Positions 49,246 to 62,263 are shown, counted from the first letter of the stretch. The stretch is DNA of 64,000 bases from Druceiella hillmani (GCA_039881145.1 JAYKKI010000087.1:7613501-7677500), one strand, 5' to 3'. Numbers and translations: made by a program. The notes: generated by a model from the letters alone, not told the origin.

Positions 49246-50253
49246 AATTTACTAAAAAAAATTTTAATCACGGGAATATAATTATTTCATGGAATAATAA
49301 ATATTTCTGACTTATCGAACTATGATCTAATCGAATTATAAAATTTGTCAAAACAATTTATAACCATAATAAAATATTACCTAGGAAATATTTGGTTGAA
49401 ACTAATACTTTACTTTAGTATAATTTTTGGTGTACACTTAAATACTGATGATACTTTTTAATATCCCCTAACCATTCCTCTGGGAAGAGATAGCTTCTTG
49501 ATTTCTTAGATTAAAATTCACGGAAAATTTGTCAACGAACTGTAAATATATATTAAATAAAGATATGTAACAAAGAAAATCGACATCATTAATCGGTCGG
49601 TCGTGAATGATATTAGACCACAATTGTAAACCAACAAATTTTACAGATTTTATTCTAAGTTAAGCTCTATTTGATGGTTAAATACCCTTTTTTATTTTCA
49701 ATTTGAGTCAATAGTAGCCATTTCCTGGGCATTACAAAGAGTAATAATGTCGTTCGTATTTAACGGAACACTTTCAAATACTCATATATAAATACAAATT
49801 CCCTAAGTACTAATGAATAATTCGAATCTAACATATCGACTTTTCTAAAGAAATGACTTTCACATATTATTGCAGCCTACTTTCACTCCATTTAAGTAAA
49901 ATATCGATATCTTCATAAGACGAGTTCCTTAACAATGAATTTCATACCGAGATAATTTTAACCGGAATTACTTTAATGCCAAACTAAGAACTTGACCAGT
50001 AAGTATTTCGGTTAGTGTTATTGAACTTTATATACTTTTGGGTGAAAGTTATGCTAAGAATTTTATAAGTTTAAAATGTAATTTGAATTAAATTTACATT
50101 TAAGTTACGTTTATTTTAATTACTGTCTCACAAGTTCCAAGCAAAAATGTCGTTAATAAAATCTTAGGTTACTGCCAGATAGTATTAAATATTTGAAGAT
50201 ATAATCTTTTATTGCTTCATTTATATTATATCGTAATGTTTTCAACATAGTAA
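49246..50253. other. Gene-empty AT-rich stretch
   Basis: Nothing recognised. Confidence 0.5.
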
Positions 50254-50287
<34 letters not shown>

Positions 50288-50300
50288 ATATATATATATC
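50254..50300. repeat. (TA)n tract
   Basis: TA run adjoining the shared block on its right. Confidence 0.95.
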
Positions 50301-50435
50301 CATACCATGTACCCACAAAACGTGTCTGTAAAGCTTTTAAGCTCCTGTGCCGTAAAGGTTGTGTAAGCAGCGATAAAGGCAAATAAGCCTGCTTCGTTGA
50401 CGCCTCGCGACTTATGTGGTAGAAGCTGACCTTCA
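50300..50435 (-). repeat. Block shared with 11527-11640 (copy B)
   Basis: The minus strand reads '..FIAAYTTFTAQELKSFTDTF..' within the open frame 50452-50153. It is 79% identical over 96 bases to copy A. The frame runs straight into TA-repeat Ile/Tyr, so no complete protein is present. It may be an interspersed repeat whose end abuts a TA tract. Confidence 0.7.
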
Positions 50436-50459
50436 TTAAAAATAATTTTCACGTTTACT

Positions 50460-53054
50460 TAAACAAATTATTCCTAAGTTTAACGTCAAATACTTCATGA
50501 TAATACCAACATGTTTAATGGGGCAAGCGAGTATTAACACATTACTAAGTGCCAACATTAATTGAAAAAAATCTTGAAATTTAATGGATTTTTGTTCCTT
50601 AATTTGCTTCGCCTTTGATGATCTTCATTAAAATAATAAATTTTACTAATATATCGACATATTAGAGTAATTCAAGACATGCAATCCTGCACACAAATAT
50701 TGCTTAGAATGGCATAAAGTGTGAACTCTTATTTATTATGGAAGTAGGTACAGAGTTAAATTGAAAATAAACATCACTTATAGACTATATATTTTTTATG
50801 CGTACCTAACGATTTAAATATAATCCATAGAGGTTTTTTAAACTAAGAACTGAACATAAACTAAATATTTCCTAAAACTTCAATTTTCTTTTAAAAACAA
50901 ACTTTTCCTAAATACAAATAAAGAAGAAAGGAATGATATATATCCAATGTTTCATTTCATAATTACATATAAAATGTTTTGAGTAAAAAAAACGAGTGTT
51001 GAGTTATAGAAAGTAGTAGTTTTTCCAATTAAAACATAGGAAAAACAGTTTCGGTTTTCTCTCCTATTATAATTTCGAAACACATTCATGAGAATGAAAG
51101 AATTATATCTCAGGTATTCACTCATCATCAGCAGGATTTGTACAATTTTGTAAATTCCTGAAAATAATAAATTTATGTTCAGAGATTTTAGTTTGAAATC
51201 AAAGTGCGTATTTCAAAGTGAATTTTTAACGACATAAATATAACATATCTTTCCTATTACATGGTTCTTCATTATTATTTTACTTAACAATGTAGATATT
51301 CAAGAAACGCGCTTCAATAAATTTCAAAGTGATAACTTTTTTCTCCAAATTTTAAGAACAAAAGTTTTTTCTAAATATATAGTAAAAGGTTTTACTGTTC
51401 GCTATATGTATAGTACAAAAATAATATAAGCATATTGGGCGGACGTAGAATGAGTTTTGAAAAGATGTCCGAGGTCGTGGCGAAATATGCTGGAGATTGA
51501 AACTTAATAATATACTTTCTGGAACAATTTTTTTCATGAAATTATAAAAGACATTACCATGCAATCTAAATAAAATGCCATTTTCTACTTCTTCTAAAAT
51601 TTACAAAAGGGTATTCTACTATTAGTGTAAGCAAATGAGTAGCAATCAATATTAACAGTGTAAATTGTGTGATAAAATAAAAACTAGATATTATTAAGAC
51701 TTTATAATATAAACATATAATTTAAAGACATTTGCACATCTTTTAGATAAATCCACTAACAAACACAAAAATTAAAAACTATATTAAAAATGTCAAATGA
51801 AAACAAAAGAAAACATTATTTTCTTTTCAATACAATCAGTTGGTATTTCAAATTCAGATAATTTTTATCACATTGACACGATCATCATTGACACGAAAAC
51901 TGGTAATTATTATTTCATTCTTCATAAAATTATTGGCCTGAATTATTTAATACTAAAATATTAGAATCGTAAAAGAGCTGGTCTACATTCTCATCTCAAA
52001 CCATGATTATATTATCTTCTTCTAACTTTTCTGAATTCGAAACGATCATAGATAAAGCCTTTCATAATATTTTATGACGCTCATATGAATTCAAGTTACG
52101 TGTCACACAAATTGATGAATTGTCATCACCAGTCTCAAGGTGTAGACTTGTTACATAGCAACAAGTCAAAATAAATTGCATAAGGTAGGCTTCTTACATC
52201 TACAACCTGTAGACATTCACACTGAACGTTAGTACGTCCACGAATTTAAATAAGAAAAACATATCAATAATTAAACATATAAATAATTATCTTTGAACAG
52301 GTTATACCACATGTATAAAAGTGGAATGATATAAATTATCCTTAAGTCCCTACTGACATTGACATAACACCAAAATATTTATAATTTTGTCATATTTGTA
52401 AAAATTAATTGTTGCAAAAAGCTTAAAAATTTATTCCGCATAAATAAAAAAAAATATCTCAAATAAAAATTAATCAAACAATAATCTTTTATTATGGTGA
52501 ATTAAAAATTTATAATTTTACCAAAACTCAAAAACATGCTGTATAAAAGACTCATCGAGACAAACTGAATGAGCCCAAGCTCAATGGGTTATTGTTAGTT
52601 ATTGAGGACACTAGCGTCAAAAGGAAATACGCCATGACCACCTTCCTTCTCTATCATTAGACAATCCTGGTTGTGATATGCAACCAGATGATTTATTGGG
52701 GCCAAGTCAAACGAGATCACACCCGATGGTGTGTTCAGTATAACTCATTGAAAAGTTCTCATCCTCACCTCCCTATTTCATAATCACATCTTCTCGGTTA
52801 CAATATGTAATAAAATGATTAAAAGGGAACAAGTTTATTGTAATCAATTTAGTTTATATCGCTACCTCTATTTACCATAGCCATATTCTTAGAATTGCAT
52901 AAGTTTGCAAAGTTTCATATCTGTACAACAATTATGAGGGTGGGGGTGATAAGTGACTTGTAAAGAATGTTAGGAAGAGAACGTTCAAGCTAGCAGAAGC
53001 GTGTTAATAAAATACATAAATTGTTATAAGAGTAATTTGTGTTATCATTATCGT
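50460..53054. other. Gene-empty AT-rich stretch
   Basis: No gene recognised. The open frame 51352-51564 (-) has no motif. A short palindrome 'gacttgtt..aacaagtc' lies at 52146-52168. The GC-richer piece 52560-52800 could be older LINE sequence upstream of the remnant at 53055, but the frames are too broken to assign. Confidence 0.45.
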
Positions 53055-53430
53055 AATAAGCCATTCTCAACCGTTTTGATGTAGGCCTCCTTCAATCTCC
53101 ACCACTCCGTTCTATTTTGGACTGTCTGGATTTAGTTTGTTCCCGCCACTTTCATTATATCACCTTTCTATCTCATTTGCGGCCGCCCAACTGGTCGTTT
53201 GCGCTTTCAGGGTCTCCGCTACAAGAGAATTTTGCACTATTAATCTGAATTTCGAGCAATGTGACCAGCCCGCTGCTACTTAATTTACGCCACTCTCTTT
53301 ATAATTTCAGCTTCTTTGCATTCTCTCCGAGCTACTTATTTGTTTTGCGATCTTTGAAGGAGATCTCCACCAACATTCTTTCCATTGATCTTTGAGCAAC
53401 AATGAGCTTTTGCAGGACGGTTTTTGTTGT
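53055..53430 (-). pseudogene. RTE-type LINE remnant, reverse transcriptase C-terminus
   Basis: Read on the minus strand: 'KLIVAQRSMERMLVEIS', 'FKDRKTNK', then with broken frames 'RAGHIARNSD', 'KRKRPVGRPQMR', 'MKVAGTN', 'TVQNRTEWWRLKEAYIKT'. These are, in order, the family's 'QRSMERAMLG', 'RWAGHIARR', 'RPVGRPxxRW', 'AG..W...AQDR..W..L.EAY' blocks from the extreme C-terminus of RTE-like ORF2 proteins common in Lepidoptera. Several stops and frameshifts are present, and the upstream polymerase domain is absent. Confidence 0.83.
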
Positions 53431-54224
53431 AACCGAAAAAAAACTATAAAAAATTAACATTCATATCGATCGATAATTTGTGTTCATTTTGATACGTATA
53501 TAGATTTATATACGTACATCATTTCACTCAGTATGCTTCTCAAATGAAATGTGAGTATTTTTAAATATTTCGTGCTCTTAATTAAAATATAATTATTTCT
53601 GTCAGTTAAAATTATTTACAAATACTTTTAATGGAAAAGGTTCACAAGCTCAGTTATAATGAAAAATTTAATTTGCTCTTATACTGATTATGTCGCAATA
53701 AGTGACTACGTTTTTATGTGCGCGTTGTTAACGACGACAAAGTTCTATAAAACATTATGCGACTTAGTCGATATATAGCCTGTTTTTTGTTTTTTACATT
53801 TTGGTGTTTACATTTTTTTATTGTGAGAAATAATAGATTCAAAAATAGAATTTGGCTTTCCCTCAGGTCATATTTACTTTTTAAAAAAATTGCAACTATT
53901 CTGCTCGAAGGCTAAAATCAAGCAAAACCAGTTAAGAAAGCTGTATATTAGAAGATATATGATAGCAGTTCTGACTACATTATTTGCACTTCATAATATT
54001 CAATCAAATAGACATAAAATAAGAACAATAATAGAATTCGGATCTAAGGTGCATTAAATGGCGGCGTTATATAAGTCATAAGATGAATCACGCCTAATAT
54101 AAAATAAATACATTACATGTTGTACTGAGTAGCGTTCGTTTAACTCCTCCATATTTAATTCAAAATACATGAACGTTTAAAGACGAGTGTTTCTTCAACC
54201 AATGTGTGTTGCCAGTGATGGCAC
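53431..54224. other. AT-rich stretch between LINE remnants
   Basis: Nothing recognised. Confidence 0.5.
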
Positions 54225-54470
54225 ACAAAAATGTGAAGTATAAAACTAGAAGTCATTCAGCTACGGGCTATGCTTGGAATTTCCCTGCAATGGTTAATGA
54301 GGATGCCCGTATTGAAAACTAAGTTATTGATATAGCTCGTAGCTAACTTGACAAGGGACCTAGTAAAGGTCGCAGAAAATGGCTATAGGCAAGCAGCACG
54401 ATCTTCGTGGGGATATGTGGGGATCCTTTTTTCAGCAGTGGACGTCCAGCTGTTGACATTGAAAATAATG
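54225..54470 (+). pseudogene. RTE-type LINE remnant, extreme C-terminus
   Basis: The plus strand reads 'RAMLGISLQW' (near 54265), then after decay 'DLVKVAENGYRQAARSSWG' (from about 54358) and 'QQWTSSC' (from about 54434). These match the 'RAMLGISL', 'DLVKVAGxxW...A.DR..W' and 'AYVQQWTS' end of RTE-like ORF2 proteins. The region between is deleted and the frames are broken. Confidence 0.75.
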
Positions 54471-54775
54471 TAAATTAATAAATTTGTAATGTAAAATTAA
54501 AAAATATTTCTGTATGTACTTATCTTATGTAACACCATCCTATTTTTAGCAGTGGACGTCCAGCTGTTGACGTTGAAAATAATGTAAATTAATAAATTTG
54601 TAATGTAAAATTAAAAAATATTTCCGTATGTACTTATCTTATGTAACACCATCCTATTTTTAGCAGTGGACGTCTACCTGTTGACGTTGAAAATAATGTA
54701 AATTAATAAATTTGTAATGTAAAATTAAAAAATATTTCTCTATGTACTTATCTTATGTAACACCATCCTATTTTT
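54434..54775 (+). repeat. Tandem repeat, three copies of a 114-bp unit
   Basis: Units start at 54434, 54548 and 54662 with 'agcagtggacgtccagctgt' (third unit 'gtctacctgt') and run to 'atgtaacaccatcctatttt'. The units differ at only a few bases. The unit begins with the QQWTS coding end of the RTE element and its 3' UTR, so a LINE tail has been tandemly amplified. Confidence 0.95.
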
Positions 54776-55530
54776 AAGTTTTGTTCTCGTATTTACTTAT
54801 TGAACAGAAAAAAGTCAATTTTATATATAGTTGTGTATAAGACTATATAGTAAATTATTTAATTTTCACATTTGAAAGGGAGAAATTGATTCTGTATATT
54901 TATTCTCTGAGTCACAGTAAAAAAATAAATTAAATAAACTGTTTTTATAATTTCGTACCTACATAAACCATAAAATTATTGAATTTTGATATCACTTTTA
55001 AAAGAAGGAATCGATTCTATATAATTATTTTCTTAGTCATAGTAAAGAAGTGAATAAAACAAAATGGTTTTATTATTTCGTACTTACGTTAAATGTCGTT
55101 AATCATTTAGCTTCGGTGTTAGACCTATATTTAGATTAACTTATTTTATTCCTACCTACCTTATTATTTATATATAAAAGGTATTAACAAAATTCAAATA
55201 ATTTTTGAAAGGTTATACATCGCTGTAAATGATATAATGGAATTAAACAAAACAAATATTTAGTCTCCACACTACCTTCAAAGAGAAATCCAATTTCACG
55301 TTTTACTCTTTTTAGTGTATGAAAGAAGTCGATGAAACAATTTTTACCCGAGTTGTTTATCACTCGAGCCTCGATCTTAGGCATATATTCCGTTTAACTT
55401 CTTTTATTTCGAATTAATTGTTATTTATGTTCTTCGAGGCTGTGTCGCATATATTCACTTATCCCTACAGCGTGCAATACTTCTAAATGTTTGAATGGTC
55501 TTGTTGCCGATCGCACATGAATAATTTACT
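54776..55530. other. Gene-empty AT-rich stretch
   Basis: Two loosely similar segments, 'gattctgtatatttattctc' near 54887 and 'gattctatataattattttc' near 55013, are each followed by 'agtNNcagtaaa..ataaa..'. They suggest an old duplication of about 125 bases. No gene is seen. Confidence 0.45.
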
Positions 55531-55751
55531 GTTTCCAACCTATTTCCAATTTCTTTTCTATTGGTTTTTACTTTATATTCACAAAATTTACAATGGTGTC
55601 GTTTTTTATTTTTTAGAGTGTAAATATATATTTGTATATTTTTCCGTTTTTATTTGGCATCAACTTGAATTTTCTGGTTAATGGACCAAATGGCGAAATT
55701 AAATCACAGCAAAATGTTTTCTTTTGATATAATAGTACAATACATAAAGCC

Positions 55752-55894
55752 GTTACTCTGGTGTGTTGGGTTATATAGCCTTTGGCGCAAGGCGCACCGC
55801 GAGGAGCCGGGTTCCATTCTCGGTCGCTCACCGATAGGGCTAGACTGGTATTCTATTGACTGTAAGAGATTTCTCTTGTAACAATAATTCCGAC

Positions 55895-55896
<2 letters not shown>
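55752..55896 (+). mobile_element. tRNA-derived SINE, copy 4 (inside the left arm)
   Basis: 'tgttgggttatatagccttt', 'gagccgggttccattctcgg' (B box with one change from GGTTCGA), 'gggctagactggtattctat', 'tgactgtaagagatttctct' and tail 'gtaacaataattccgacata' running into a TA tract. It duplicates copy 5 in the opposite arm, so the SINE was there before the inverted duplication. Confidence 0.88.
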
Positions 55897-55969
<73 letters not shown>

Positions 55970-55980
55970 TGTACATATAT

Positions 55981-56028
<48 letters not shown>
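55897..56028. repeat. (TA)n tract after SINE copy 4
   Basis: Long TA run with 'tgta' and 'catgtaca' interruptions, directly continuing the SINE tail. Its counterpart in the other arm is 59610-59662, much shorter. Confidence 0.95.
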
Positions 56029-56029
<1 letters not shown>

Positions 56030-57406
56030 ATTTACGTACGTAGATGAATCAATAAATCGGCACTCTTCATGAGTAAATTAAATTCTAACATCCGCCTGCT
56101 GAGGAGTTTGTAACCTATCTAACTGAAAAATAATTTATAACGGAGAGATATTAAATTGTTCCATAAGATATTTTGGATGAAATATTAAAAATAGTTAGGT
56201 GTTTACTACTACGGGGATTCCGTTTAAATCATGACTTAATCGATCATGTTTCCTGGACACTATTTAGGTCTGACCTATTTCATTTAGGAAAAACGTTTTT
56301 GCTGGAAATAAAAATTACATTGTTTTAATAAAACTATGGAAAGTAGAATTTTTTCCCAATTTAACTAAGTTTTTTACTGCTTTGGATCTCGAAAGTAATG
56401 CATCCAATAGTGAAGTTTTATGTCACACTGTTACGTTACTAACTCCTATGTGTCCCAGATATAGTCAGGTATTAATAATATGCAATTTATTGATTAACAT
56501 TTAGTGTGTAAATAATCAAAATAAATAAAGATGGAAAGATTAAGATTGCAATTCCGATAAAATAAAAAAATATTATAAATGCTTATCGTCATCAAAAAAC
56601 ATTGAGCATCTTTACTTCAATTTGTTCTCTTAATACTGAGCAACTTTGCTTCAATTTTTTCAATTTTGTTCTCTTCGTATATAAAATAAATAGAACAACC
56701 TATAGCGCGTCGGAAAATATATAAATTGAGCCTCGGTATTTGTCTTTATATCCTAAAATTATCCATGAAACTATCTTAAGTTGCCAATAAAAGACCTTTT
56801 CAATAACCTTTCGCTCGATGGGAAGAAAAATTTACCCCCTAATTTCAAGGGAACCTGACTTAAAATTCTTATATAACATTTGGTTTCATGTGAATTGGGG
56901 ATCCTATAAGAAGTATTTTGTTGAATAACAACCCTTTACCTATCTTTAAAACTGCAGTAACAGTGGGGTTGACAAAAATAATAATAGTTCCCTGCTATAG
57001 TACGTGAGAAAAATAAAATATTCATTCTAATATGCAAATGAAATAATTATTAAAAATAATTTTTAATTTTGATAATGAATGAAAATAAATAATGATAAGA
57101 AGTGTTACAAATATTGCAAAATGCACCCCTATTCATACCCAGATACACATAGTCTCATTTAAATAAATACATGTTTACAAATATAAATACCAGTGTACAT
57201 ATAAACACAACCATAATAATAAAGGTATATTTTTATTTATATAAATATATGCGTTCATCTACGCGTATATTTATATATATATATTTCTATACTTTTGACA
57301 TGTTACTGAAACACTCTAAAACTTGTTTTCGTGCTATTACATATTTTTTTACTCTTTTATTAAGCACGATCTAGTGATAATGAAAGCGACTAAACATGAA
57401 GGCGAC

Positions 57407-57528
<122 letters not shown>

Positions 57529-57618
57529 GACGTCTAAGTATAATAGAATAAGAGTTTTTTTTAATTTTATTATTAGAAAATGTGATATTTTGTTAACATA
57601 TTTCTTTTATTGTTTCAG

Positions 57619-57938
57619 GAAAACGTTTGAGTGATTTCGTGACCATCAAGAGCACAAATTTATTATCGCGGTTAAAAATTGATAACGCTTTTCTCCAAGA
57701 AGATCTCTCTCCATGGGAACAAATCCCTTCCTTTCCGGAAGTTAAAAAAAAAGTTATGCACTTGAAGGCAGTCAATGACACAGCAGAGACAGGCGTGAAG
57801 CTCATGCAAGATTTTCATGGATTAATAACTGTTGCAGAAGAACAAAAATAGTTCTTGTTACATTGTGTACAAGAACACAGAAAGTTGTACCCAGATTGCA
57901 AGAAAGATACTTTAAAAAAAAAGTATCCTGAATTCTGA
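57619..57938 (+). pseudogene. Terminal-exon-like block of an unidentified protein, interrupted by a stop
   Basis: A strong 3' splice site, 'cttttattgtttcag', ends at 57618. The open frame after it reads 'KRLSDFVTIKSTNLLSRL', 'FLQEDLSPWEQIPSF', 'VMHLKAVNDTAETGVKL' and 'DFHGLITVAEEQK', then TAG at 57849-57851. The same frame continues after the TAG as 'FLLHCVQEHRKLYPD', 'CKKDTLKKKYPEF' and TGA. The full 106-codon block therefore looks like one exon with a single nonsense change (CAG to TAG would explain it). A poly(A) signal follows at 57962. The 'VND.AE.GVKL...EEQKQFLL..V.EHRK' pattern recalls a family of uncharacterised, often multicopy proteins in arthropods and cnidarians; I have no name or function for it. 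Upstream exons were not found. It lies in the spacer of the inverted duplication. Confidence 0.65.
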
Positions 57939-57961
57939 ATTATGTCTTTTTCAATTTTATA

Positions 57962-57967
57962 AATAAA
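57962..57967 (+). promoter_or_regulatory. Poly(A) signal AATAAA
   Basis: AATAAA 24 bases after the TGA of the exon-like block, in a plausible position for a terminal exon, although AATAAA is frequent in such AT-rich DNA. Confidence 0.45.
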
Positions 57968-58183
57968 TACATAACCTAAATTTATCTTCCACTGTTTTCT
58001 ATTATAAAATATGTATTTTGATCATAATATAGCTTACATGCAACTAAGTCTTCTGAAACCGTTGTTTAGAAAAACAATGATGCCTTGTCGGCATGGGTAG
58101 CCATTGTCATATGACGATGAAATTTTGCACGAAGGGAACCTTTAGTACTATAAAAAGAATTAGAGGGTGTGCGTTACAATATT
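57968..58183. other. Spacer of the inverted duplication, 3' part
   Basis: No gene seen. It contains a GC-richer piece around 58081-58150 ('tgccttgtcggcatgggtag', 'aatttgcacgaag'-like words), possibly an old repeat fragment. Confidence 0.4.
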
Positions 58184-58199
58184 AATATATATTATACTA

Positions 58200-58257
<58 letters not shown>
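58184..58257. repeat. (TA)n tract at the inner edge of the right arm
   Basis: TA run with one 'caca' interruption. Confidence 0.95.
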
Positions 58258-58260
<3 letters not shown>

Positions 58261-59608
58261 GTCGCTTTTATTATGACTAGATCGTGCTTAATAAAAGAGT
58301 AAAAAATGTAATATCACCAAAACAAATTTTAGAGTGTTTCAGTAACATGTCAAAAGTATAGAAATATATATGTATAAATATACGCGTAGATGAACGCGTA
58401 TATTTATATAAATAAAAATATACCTTTATTATTATGGTTGTGTTTATATGTACACTGGTATTTAAATTTGTAAACATGTATTTATGTAAATGAGAGTATG
58501 TGTATCTGGGTATGAATAGGGGTGCATTTTGCAATATTTGTAACACTTCTTATCATTATTTATTTTCATTCATTATCAAAATTAAAAGTTATTTTTTAAT
58601 AATTATTTCATTTGCATATAAGAATGAATCTTTTATTTTTCTCACGTACTGTAGCAGGGAACTATTATAAGTTTGTCAACCCCACTGTTACTGCAGTTTT
58701 AAAGATAGGTAAAGGGTTGTTATTCAACAAAATACTTCTTATAGGATCCCTAATTCACATGAAACCAAATGTTATATAAGAATTTTAAGTCAGGTTCCCT
58801 TGAAATTAGGGGTAAATTTTTCTTCCCATCGAGCGAAAGGTTATTGAAAATGTCTTTAATTGGCAACTTAAGATAGTTTCATGGATAATTTTAGGATATA
58901 AAGACATAGGTCGTTCTATTTATTTTATATACGAAGATTGAAAAAATTGACAAAATTGAAAAAATTGAAGCAAAGTTGCTCAGTATTAAGAGAACAAATT
59001 GAAGTAAAGATGCTCAATGTTTTATGATGACGATAAGCATTTATAATATTTTTTTATTTTATCGGAATTACAATCTTAATCTTTCCATCTGTATTTATTT
59101 TGATTATTTACACACTAAATATTAATCAATAAATTGCATATTATTAATACCTGACTATATCTGGGACACATAGGAGTTAGTAACGTAACAGTGTAACATA
59201 AAACTTCACTATTGGATGCATTATTTTCGAGATCCAAAGCGGTAAAAAACTTAATTAAATTGGGAAAAAATTTTGCTTTCCATAGTTTTATTAGAAGAAT
59301 GTAATTTTTATTTTCAGCAAAAACGTTTTTCCTAACGGAAATAGGTCAGACCTAAATAGTGTCCAGGAAACATGATTGATTAAGTCATGATTTAAACGGA
59401 ATCCCCGTAGTAGTAAACACCTAACTATTTTTAATATTTCATCCAAAATATCTTATGGAACAATTTAATATCTCTCCGTAATAAATTATTTTTCAGTTAG
59501 ATAGGTTACAAACTCCTTAGCAGGTGGATGTTAGAATTTAATTTACTCATGAAAAGTGCCGATTTAATTATGATATTTATTTATTTATTTACTTTAAAGT
59601 ACGTAAAT

Positions 59609-59609
<1 letters not shown>

Positions 59610-59662
<53 letters not shown>
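59610..59662. repeat. (TA)n tract before SINE copy 5
   Basis: TA run attached to the SINE tail, counterpart of 55897-56028. Confidence 0.95.
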
Positions 59663-59665
<3 letters not shown>

Positions 59666-59815
59666 GTCGGAATTATTGTTACAAGAGAAACCTCTTACAT
59701 TCAATATAATACTAGTCCAGCCCTATCAGTGAGCGACCGAGAATCGAACCCGGCTCCTCGCGGTGCGCCTAGCGCCGAAGGCTATATAACCCAACACACC
59801 AGAGTAACGGCTTTA
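59663..59815 (-). mobile_element. tRNA-derived SINE, copy 5 (inside the right arm)
   Basis: The minus strand has 'GTGTTGGGTTATATAGCC', 'GAGCCGGGTTCGATTCTCGG' with an intact B box, 'GGGCTGGACTAGTATTATAT' and tail 'GTAACAATAATTCCGACATA'. It is the duplicate of copy 4, which has lost the B-box consensus. Confidence 0.88.
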
Positions 59816-60020
59816 TGTATTGTACTATTATATCAAAATAAAACATTTTGCTGTGATTTAATTTCGCCATTTAATGGACTATAAAATTCAAGTTGATTGC
59901 AAATAAAAACAAATACAAATATATATTTACACTCTAAAAAACAAAAAAACGACACGGTTGTAAATTTTGTGAATATAAAGTAAAAACCAATAGAACAGAA
60001 ATTGGAAGTAGGTTGGAAAC

Positions 60021-62090
60021 GATCTTGTACAAAAATAGTTTTTTATTACCTACTAATTTTAATTATATAATAATAACTACTTGAGCACACTACCAAATTT
60101 TATTCACTTATAGACAATTTTATAAATAAAAACTTGCGGTAAAATTATTTCGAATAACTGAGCAGTCTGTTTGGTAATAAATGAAAATATTTTTTCCCCT
60201 TCGAAATAGATGGCTATTCATCGCTGTGCGCATTGCTATATCAAATATTTAATTATCGTATTATTCGTTTGGTCTTAAATTTTAAAGATAATTTTTGTAA
60301 AAACCAACATTCCTTAAAATGTTAAATTCCCACTAACAACTCGCAATTAAAACTCAAAATTTATATAATTTGTTTATCCTGTATACTGGGATATACCTAA
60401 GTTAAAACTCAGACTTTGTGCAACGTGAATATAAAATTCTGCGAAAAGAAAAAAATAAACATTGCAAAAAACTTATAGTATTTGAATAGAGCCTAGTAAG
60501 CCTATCATAAATTTTATATGTTTGTAGTTTCTCATCGTGGCTTTAGTCGTGTTCGTCAGACGCGATTGAAGATTCGAGTAACAGGAAGTAAACAAATATG
60601 TGTGGGAGAAAAAAATGTGATAGTTGTATATACTACAGCCAGATATTGTACCAAAAACATCCTAGTATTTATTATATGATGTATCATACTAGGATATTTT
60701 TTAATATGACCCATTGGCAAAAATAATCACATAAAAAGTAATATTTTTTTGTAACGAACTAATTTCATATTATTCTTGAAACAAATTGTAACCATTTTCC
60801 GTAAATAATATTTTAGTGCAATGAACTAAAGTTAACGTGTGTTAATTTTGTCTTCTTTTATTGTCTTACTATTAACTTTCTCACTATTTTATTGTCTTAA
60901 TATAGCGTATTACTATTAACAGTCTTGCTATATGAATAAATTGTCCGGACACTACTTGCAATAATTAGACCATGTATTTATTTACCAAAGTATTAGACGA
61001 AGGATTATTTTTCTATAATATCCAAATTTTAAAATTATAATTCTTATTGCTGTTAGAAACTGGCGTAAGACTGTAGATATTTGAGATATTGAATGCGTAA
61101 CCCGTTTCTTGAAGACGTAAGGAAATCTGAGGAGGAATTCAATGTTTCACTTCAGTATTGACGAGGCGAATCCATGAAAGCAGACAAAGACGACTTTGTA
61201 CTATTTTAGTGCCTGCTTCCTATTTCTATGACAAGTGATTAGGCCTTAGATTTATTTTTAAACCTAAGGTTTAATTAATCGTTAAAGTAAAGTATAGTTT
61301 AATACTTACCTATACAAATATCGCATGAAGGGTGAAACTTTGAAATATCACCAGAAATCTCACTGTACTTCCATTATTAGCCAACTTCTATAATAATATA
61401 ATCATTTTTTTTTCGATGTTTCCCTTTGTCAGCTTCACATAATGTATATTATACCTACCGATTTCCTGTATTACCTACTGACATAATAGTGCCGATATAC
61501 TCTAGATTCTTTGCCTAGAATTGGTAGAGCTGAAGTCCTAACAAAGCTCTCTATTTTCACAGTTGATAGTAATCACAGCAAATAGAGCTCTGTAGCCAGT
61601 GTCGTAATAGTCTCTATACAGACTGTCTAGCTAGGCCAATTATGTACAGTATACACGACATCTCTACCATCTCCATCTAGTGTTTGTTTATTTCTACACT
61701 ACCAAATTTGTTTTTTTACATATTCAAATTTGTTTTTTTTGGTAGTTTTTAAAAATAATTATTTGTTTTATAAATGGATGAAATTTAAATTTCTACATAT
61801 AAAAAAGAAATATTTGCTATGGGGAAGAAACACAATTTTAAAATAATTGAATTAATAAGGCCTGTCCAGAACTATAGGACTGATCTTTAAAAGAGTATAG
61901 AAATTTGCAAAGATTTTTTTCCTTTTTTAATGAAAACTACCAGAGAAATCCCAACTCCTTTTATCCCGGAATTTATTTCGCGAACAAAAGGATAAACAAA
62001 ATACAAAATAGCTCTGCTCTTTTCTAGATGGAAAATCTACCTAGATTTTATTATTTTATATTACACTTTACGAACATCTTACAACTTAAC
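60021..62090. other. Gene-empty AT-rich stretch
   Basis: No gene recognised. 61500-61690 is a GC-richer piece with a weak palindrome ('aaagctctctattttcacag' against 'ctgNNNaaatagagctct'-like sequence) and no coding frame. Confidence 0.5.
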
Positions 62091-62104
62091 CCCCCCCCCC
62101 CCCG
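62091..62104. repeat. Poly(C) run
   Basis: About fourteen consecutive C followed by 'gcacacc', unusual in such AT-rich DNA. Confidence 0.9.
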
Positions 62105-62235
62105 CACACCAATATACGTCTTATAACGATGTGAGGAGAGGAGAGGTCAGATGCGGGTACAAAAACTGACACGGGATTTATGCGCTAAACTTTGAGTAAA
62201 GGCAATAGCAGTAAAAACCATTGGAGTATCATTCA

Positions 62236-62263
62236 ATAAATAATAATAATAATAATAATAATA
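62236..62263 (-). repeat. (TTA)n tail of the RTE remnant
   Basis: Eight or nine TTA units on the minus strand, in the position of the short-repeat tail typical of RTE elements. Confidence 0.8.

Larger units (their letters stand above)
58258..60020 (-). repeat. Large inverted duplication, right arm (about 1.8 kb)
   Basis: Reverse-complement partner of 55531-57410, ending 'aagtaggttggaaac' at 60020. There is no homology beyond that base on either side and no target duplication ('ttact' on the left, 'gatct' on the right). The arm therefore does not look like a transposon's terminal repeat. Confidence 0.93.

Noticed and set aside
61500..61690. Weak palindrome with 'agctctctattttcacag'
   Set aside because: The arms do not match well enough to call an element or hairpin.
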